NCBI GenBank assembly: GCA_023105745.1
Contig: JALGQZ010000018.1
Coordinates: 13,879,773-13,943,772, forward strand
Direction of reading: 5' to 3'
Source: Austropuccinia psidii
Lineage: Eukaryota > Basidiomycota > Pucciniomycetes > Pucciniales > Sphaerophragmiaceae
Length of the DNA stretch: 64,000 nt
Part shown: positions 58,657 to 64,000 of the stretch, one piece after another
Numbering within the stretch: position 1 is the first letter of the stretch
Layout: each line of letters opens with the position of its first letter
Translations under genes and position numbers: made by a program
Notes under the pieces: model-generated
Told to the model about the DNA's origin: nothing
Databases searched by the model: none
What the model saw: only the letters and a program-made list of their open reading frames with translations

Positions 58657-61600
58657 TTACTCAATAATATTTTTGTTTCTAGTTCTTCTCGAAATTTTGA
58701 GAAGCTTGATTGCATAAGGAATTTCCCTTTCCTCCAATCCTTCATCTTCAAAATTGTTATCACTATATACTTAAATATATTCCCTTACTTTCTTGGCTCT
58801 CAGTTTTCTTTCCTTAAGAGCTTTGGTCATTTTTTCACACCCAAAAATCTCAAAAGGAGACTTATGCTTTGTGATTCTGTTCCTAGAGTGGAATTTTCAA
58901 TAATCGCAATACTGGTAATTATTGATAAGGCTTACAGTTAATTTTGTATTCCCATTAATTAATTCCTTATAAAGTTATCCCTCTATAAAATTCCATGCAA
59001 GGCTTTAATGAATATTTCAGATTTTTAAATCCTTTGAAATTTTTAATCTTAATAGTTGACATGAAAACAATATCCCTACATTAAAACATGGATATTAATG
59101 TTATATTTTTAATTTTTCTTTTTTATATTTAAAATTATTATCTATGAATCTGACAGCACACTGCTTTCTTTTTCAAAAATTTCTTTGAACCTTTCAGCTG
59201 TGGTGTATATCTGAGCCATTTCTTTCCACATAGAAAAATGGGGTATTCTTATAATCAATTCTTTTTTTTCAAATAAAATGATTCTTTTTTGTTCTAGAAT
59301 TCAAAGTTGTTGTGTATTCTAGCTTCAAGGAAAGAAAAGGGGTACATAAATTATGGGTTAATTAATCACAGAATTCAAATACAAGCTTATCTTCATTAAC
59401 ATATTTGTATTACTTTCTCTTCTCATCCATCAATCTATGGGTGATAAAAAATGTAAAATATAATTTGATCACAAATAGTTTTTGAATAGTTTTCCACAAT
59501 AGTTTTTGAAGAGTTTTCCACAGTGATTAAGTTAATCTGAGATATATGTATCTAATTAGGTTGGTAAATAGAAGAGCTAATGAAACTTCTCCATTCCAAA
59601 GTTGAGAGCTTTATCCATGGCTGAATCATATTTCCTAGAAAGATGAAAATATTGGTATCTTTCTGGATATTTCAAAAATTACCAAGAAAGGATTACATCT
59701 TTTATCACCTCATGGAGTTATACAAGTAAAATAATTCCTATTTTCAGATTCCCATGGCTTACTTGTCTCTGGTATATTAATAATATTACAAAGTCTTTTC
59801 CTGGAAAGGTCTATTTACTTTGGGAATATTTCAACTGTATTTTGGAATTTGAATAAATTCTCTTCCAAATAGGCCACCATATTCAGTTTTTTAGCTTTTC
59901 TCTGATCCTATCCTTAAAAACATTTCTTTATAATAAACTTTCATTCCATTCTTTAAGCACAATATCTAAAATATTTCTTTTTATAACCTTGAGGACACAA
60001 TTATTCTTTTTCTTATGGTAATTATTCCATAAATTAGGTAAAATATCCCTTTGTAATAGGATATTTCCATTCATAATCCATAGAATAAATTAGAGTATTC
60101 TTTTTCATATCTTTTAGTAGCTATTGGAACATGATACTATATTTTATTCCCTGATTTTAGCTATTTTCAACTTCCTCAAATAATTTATTATTAAATTAAG
60201 TAACAGTAATTTGTTCAATTGTAATTTGTGGTGAAGCTTATTCTGGAACATACACAGGTTTATCTCTTTCCTTTAGAAAAGACAATATGGCTACTACATA
60301 CAAAAATCTTTTCATTATTCCCATTATCATGGAAAATTTTCATGTTACCTCTCTACTATCTTATAATTTGTCTGTCTGGTGTTTGTATCTTGAAAAGATA
60401 TTTCATGGACTTAAAATTTTTATCAACTCAAAACTACAATCTTCAAGAAAAAAATATAATTTTTCCAAGCTCAAAACAAGAAATAAATTTTAAAATTTAA
60501 TTTATTGATATGTGAACTAAGTGGTTTTAATTTCCTAGGATATTAAAAAAAATGTTGCCTCTACAGGTTTTAATTATATTCGCTTGATGTAGGGAAGCTT
60601 CTAAACTATATCCTTATGTATCAATATCAATCTTGAAGTGAAGCTTATAGTCTTCCACAAGAAAGCTAGAAGTTTTTTTCTAAACTTCCCTTGATTATTA
60701 TGGGCCTTTCACACTTTCAAATATCATTTCAAAAAACTGTATCTTTTACAAATAGATTTCACATATTTCTGGTTATAAATTCAAAAGATTCAATATTCTT
60801 TATGAAGTATCCAGAAAATTCTTAAATCACTAAATTTCCTTTTTTATTTTGAGGCATAAGCTCTAACAGGACTTCTTAAGTTTCAATTTTATATACTCTA
60901 AGGAATATTATGGATACCAAAAGGCCCAAGTCTTTAATATATTTAAAAAATAATGACCTTTCTTTAAGGTGATTTTCATGTTTACTTAATTTATTTTGTT
61001 AAGAACTCTGTATATTTTTTGCATGTGAGCTTTCCAAGTCTTGTATCAGAAACTCATTTTATAATTTCAATTAATTCATCATCTTTCTGATAGCTCTTCA
61101 TGGATTACTTAATTCAAAATTCTTCAAAATTATAAATGTTTATTTTTAATACCAAATGTGATTATTAGATATCCATACACTCCATAACTACCAATGAATC
61201 TTAAATAATTCCTTTCTCTTGGTTTTTCTAAATTCTTATTTAATAATTTTAGGAAATCTAATTTACTGGATTGAACAGCTTTAGATATTTTGGTATGTTA
61301 AATATATATTTTTGATATTTTTTTCCTTTTTTTTAATAGTATAAGTGATATATTATCTAATTTTCCCTAAAATTATGAATTAACTTCTAGATTTAATATT
61401 TCTTTGTTCAGAGATTCTCTTTATTTGGGGATTTATATGTTTTCAGGCCTTCTAAATCGTGGTGGATAAGTTTTCACAATATTAAATATTATTTTAACCT
61501 TATGAATAATAGTGGATTACAGGATTTTGTCATCTTATTAAAATTACTCATTACCTCTATATATATCCAAGTAAATTTCTTTTCATTATTTTTTATAAAT

Positions 61601-64000
61601 ATTAAATATTAGTCCATATTCATCCATTTTTCTGACTTTAACTTCTCAAAAATCTAAGATGATTTATAGTGGTAATATTTTTTTTTATTAAAAATTTCTT
61701 TATGATTGTTTTCTCAAAAAACTTATTTTCCCCCTTTTTATTTTTTCTTTATTTATATTTATGGAAATATATTCTACGGATGATCAAATAATTATTTCTA
61801 AATATATAATAATTACTAGGGAATCTTTCAATAACTAAACATTAAAGATTAATACCTAAACTACCATTAATATTGGGTACTATAATACTAGTTTTAAATA
61901 TTTGAAATGACTTTATAAAATTTGTTACAATATTAGATTTAATAGCATTAATTTCTAGTGATTTATCTTCAAGATTTAGAACACATCTTTAGCTAATAGC
62001 TTTTCCGAAATAAGAAAAGAAATCTCATTGGCTCAGTAATAGGTTAATAAGTTTCTTTTCTAATATTTATATAGTAACTCCCAGATTTATTAACTTTTAC
62101 TCTGTTTGTTTTTCTCTTCATAAGCTTTTAATATTATATAATTGATAAATTCAATGAATTTTTATGAAATTATTACAAATCATAATAATATTAAATTATT
62201 TCAAAAGTATATTTTTTCTTATTTTTTTTTTTGTATATACATAAAAAAAAATTATTATTATTTTTATATTAGTTCTAATAAGTTCTCTAATCTTTGTCTT
62301 ATTTTTTTTTCCCTTTAAATTCTCATATTATTAATCTTAACTCTTTTTAAAATTCTTATTGGCTTAATTTTAATTTATTTAAAAGATTTGAAACTTTATT
62401 AATTTCTTTAAAGATATATTATGTATATTACTAAAGTATTATTTGTATTTTTTATCCAAATAATCTTTTCAAAGTGTTTTAAAACATTTTTTAAGAGAAA
62501 ATTATCTGATATGAAAGATTTTCTTTAGTGATTTCTCCTTTTTTATATCTATATATTGATAATATATTCTTCTTAGATATTTTGAATGGTTTCTTTTTCA
62601 AAAGAATTATTAAATTCTATTCCACATTGTCTTATAATTCTTCTATAAATTATTAACTCTTATTTGTCTGGATAAAGTTCTATAATTATTCCTCTTTATT
62701 ATCAAAATTGTGATGAGTCTCTTTATCTGTTTCAGATTTAAATTTGAGATATTAAAAGCTTATTTCAGTTTTGAACCTCTAAGAATAATTTTATCATTTG
62801 TTGTTTTATTTTTTCCATGTGCTTTTTTTATTTTAATATACTACATATGAGATTATTTGGTAAAAAAAATGTCTTAATTCTATATTTTAACAATCTTACT
62901 GTTAAGTTAAGGTCTTATTTTATCAGATAAATACTTTTTTATGACCTTCATATATTCAAGTTATCCTTTACCACTGAAATTATTTAAATATTGGAACTTC
63001 TTTTAGTATTTCTTGACCCATTGGTGGTTTAAAATTGTTAAATAAGGTAAAAAAAAAATAAAAAACATTTTTTAATTCTTTAAATAAAATACTAATGAAT
63101 TATAATTTATTATTTCTTCATTTAAATGAAAATTTTTTTTGTTTAGAAATTCTTAAGAAATTTATGAATTTTTTGTTTAATTTTAGTTAGTTTAATTTTA
63201 TTATAGTTGATTTATTTCTCATTTCATGAAGAAAAAAAAATTACTAAATTTATTGATTCAATTTTTTAAATATCTTTTTTTTAATTATTATTTTTAAAAT
63301 CTCTTATTTTCTTTTATTATAAAATTATAAATTTTATATTAAATTTACAGAATTTCCTTATTATTTTCTCCATTATTTTGATCATCCTTTCTTAAATTTA
63401 ATATCTTTTAGTATATCAAGCTCTTCATAGTTTCATTTTTACTTACCAGATATTATCTAATCTAACTCAAACCTTTTGAGTTGAATTTTTCTATTCTGTT
63501 TCTGATTATTACTCTTGGTACCCCATAGTGTGATATAATGTTAATCAAAACAAATATTTCAATGTTGTCACCTAATCAATTTTTATTATTTCCTATAATT
63601 TCTTAGGATCTTCAATATTTTATAGAAACACAAATTTCTTTCAGTAACTTTTTTGAGCATTTTTCCCTCTTTGATTGGTTTTGATTGATTTACTAATCCT
63701 CTTCTCCCTTTTGGGCTACTAAGATTTTCTGGTCATTCTTTCTTGGTTTTATCTTTACTCATGTGACTCATGTAGTTACATTAATGAAATTATTTTAGAA
63801 TTATAAATATATTATCTATATCATTTAGTATAAAGGTTACTAGATTTTTTATCCCTATTATATAAAATAAAATCTCAAATTAAAAACCTATTATAACTAT
63901 TATCAGAAATCCAATGTTTTTCAATTTTATTATTTATCTCTTATCTCTTATATTTTATTTAATTTATTTTTTTGATTATGATTAATTTTTTATTATTATT
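58657..64000 (-). pseudogene. Heavily decayed gag-pol of gypsy copy 3, minus strand, continuing past the window
   Basis: Aligned by eye to copy 1 on the minus strand: stop codon at 58657-58659; chromodomain tail with ALKERKLRAKKVREY (about 58690-58835); the IHPTA...FK segment as IYTTAERFKEIFEKE (about 59160-59220); a broken YHPQTDG...ER block (59430-59450); KYDSAMDKAL for [10 protein letters not shown] (59597-59635); the ICIWWPMW-type zinc-domain flank (about 59860-59900); RNase H (60240-60500); and RT (61080-61450), with the YIDD site lost. Distances from the stop match copy 1 throughout. Alignment was followed to about 61640. Beyond that the T-rich sequence is what antisense A-rich gag would look like, but I did not verify it. 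Stops and indels are frequent in every frame. Confidence 0.75.

Noticed and set aside
60228..60500. 90-codon plus-strand ORF that at first looked like a copia protease-region fragment
   Set aside because: The minus strand of the same stretch aligns base by base with the RNase H region of gypsy copy 1, so the plus-strand frame is an antisense by-product.

Overview
The window looks like AT-rich, gene-poor nuclear DNA of a filamentous fungus, most likely a rust (Pucciniales). The grounds are about 70% A+T, short fungal-type intron signals, and a chromodomain-type Ty3/gypsy retrotransposon. From memory, the proteins of this element resemble a large gag-pol family in the myrtle rust Austropuccinia psidii; I could not check this against a database. 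No tRNA, rRNA, CRISPR array or host housekeeping gene could be supported. Everything recognised is a mobile element, intact, decayed or fossil.

Layout. 1-1560: relic of a Ty1/copia element (integrase and RNase H pieces). 3180-3870: a GC-richer block of unknown origin. 4600-5275: relic of a pogo/Fot1-type DDE transposase. 13257-14469 and 38223-39105: two members of one non-autonomous, probably PIF/Harbinger-like family that carry arrays of near-palindromic 21-bp units. 26337-36406: copy 1 of a 10-kb Ty3/gypsy element, with 5-bp target duplications GCAAG, LTRs of about 1.8 kb and an open 1754-codon gag-pol frame. 39841-40305: a foldback MITE. 47970-58007: copy 2 of the same gypsy family, with target duplications AATTC and broken by many stops and frameshifts. 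Copy 2 sits inside the 3' LTR of a third, much older minus-strand member of the family (LTR in two pieces, 46827-47969 and 58008-58633). The decayed gag-pol of that third copy runs from 58657 to the end of the window.

The most interesting point is the 5' end of the gypsy coding region. A first ORF starts at an ATG (50021 in copy 2; GTG in copy 1), is cut by a conserved 64-nt GTAAGT...CAG intron, and after splicing runs to a TGA that overlaps the ATG of the large gag-pol ORF (ATGA). The same 650 nt are also open in a second frame that is continuous with gag-pol and starts at an ATG lying inside the intron. Retention or removal of one small intron would therefore choose between two overlapping proteins. 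T-ending codons of the spliced frame almost never precede AA, AG or GA, which is what keeps the other frame free of stops.

The three gypsy copies form an age series. Copy 1 LTRs differ by roughly 1%, copy 2 LTRs by roughly 3% (hand counts), and the third copy is recognisable only by alignment to the first two. Most of the remaining sequence (about 1.6-3.1, 5.3-13.2, 14.5-26.3, 36.4-38.2, 40.6-43.4 and 44.8-46.8 kb) is AT-rich DNA in which I see no gene.
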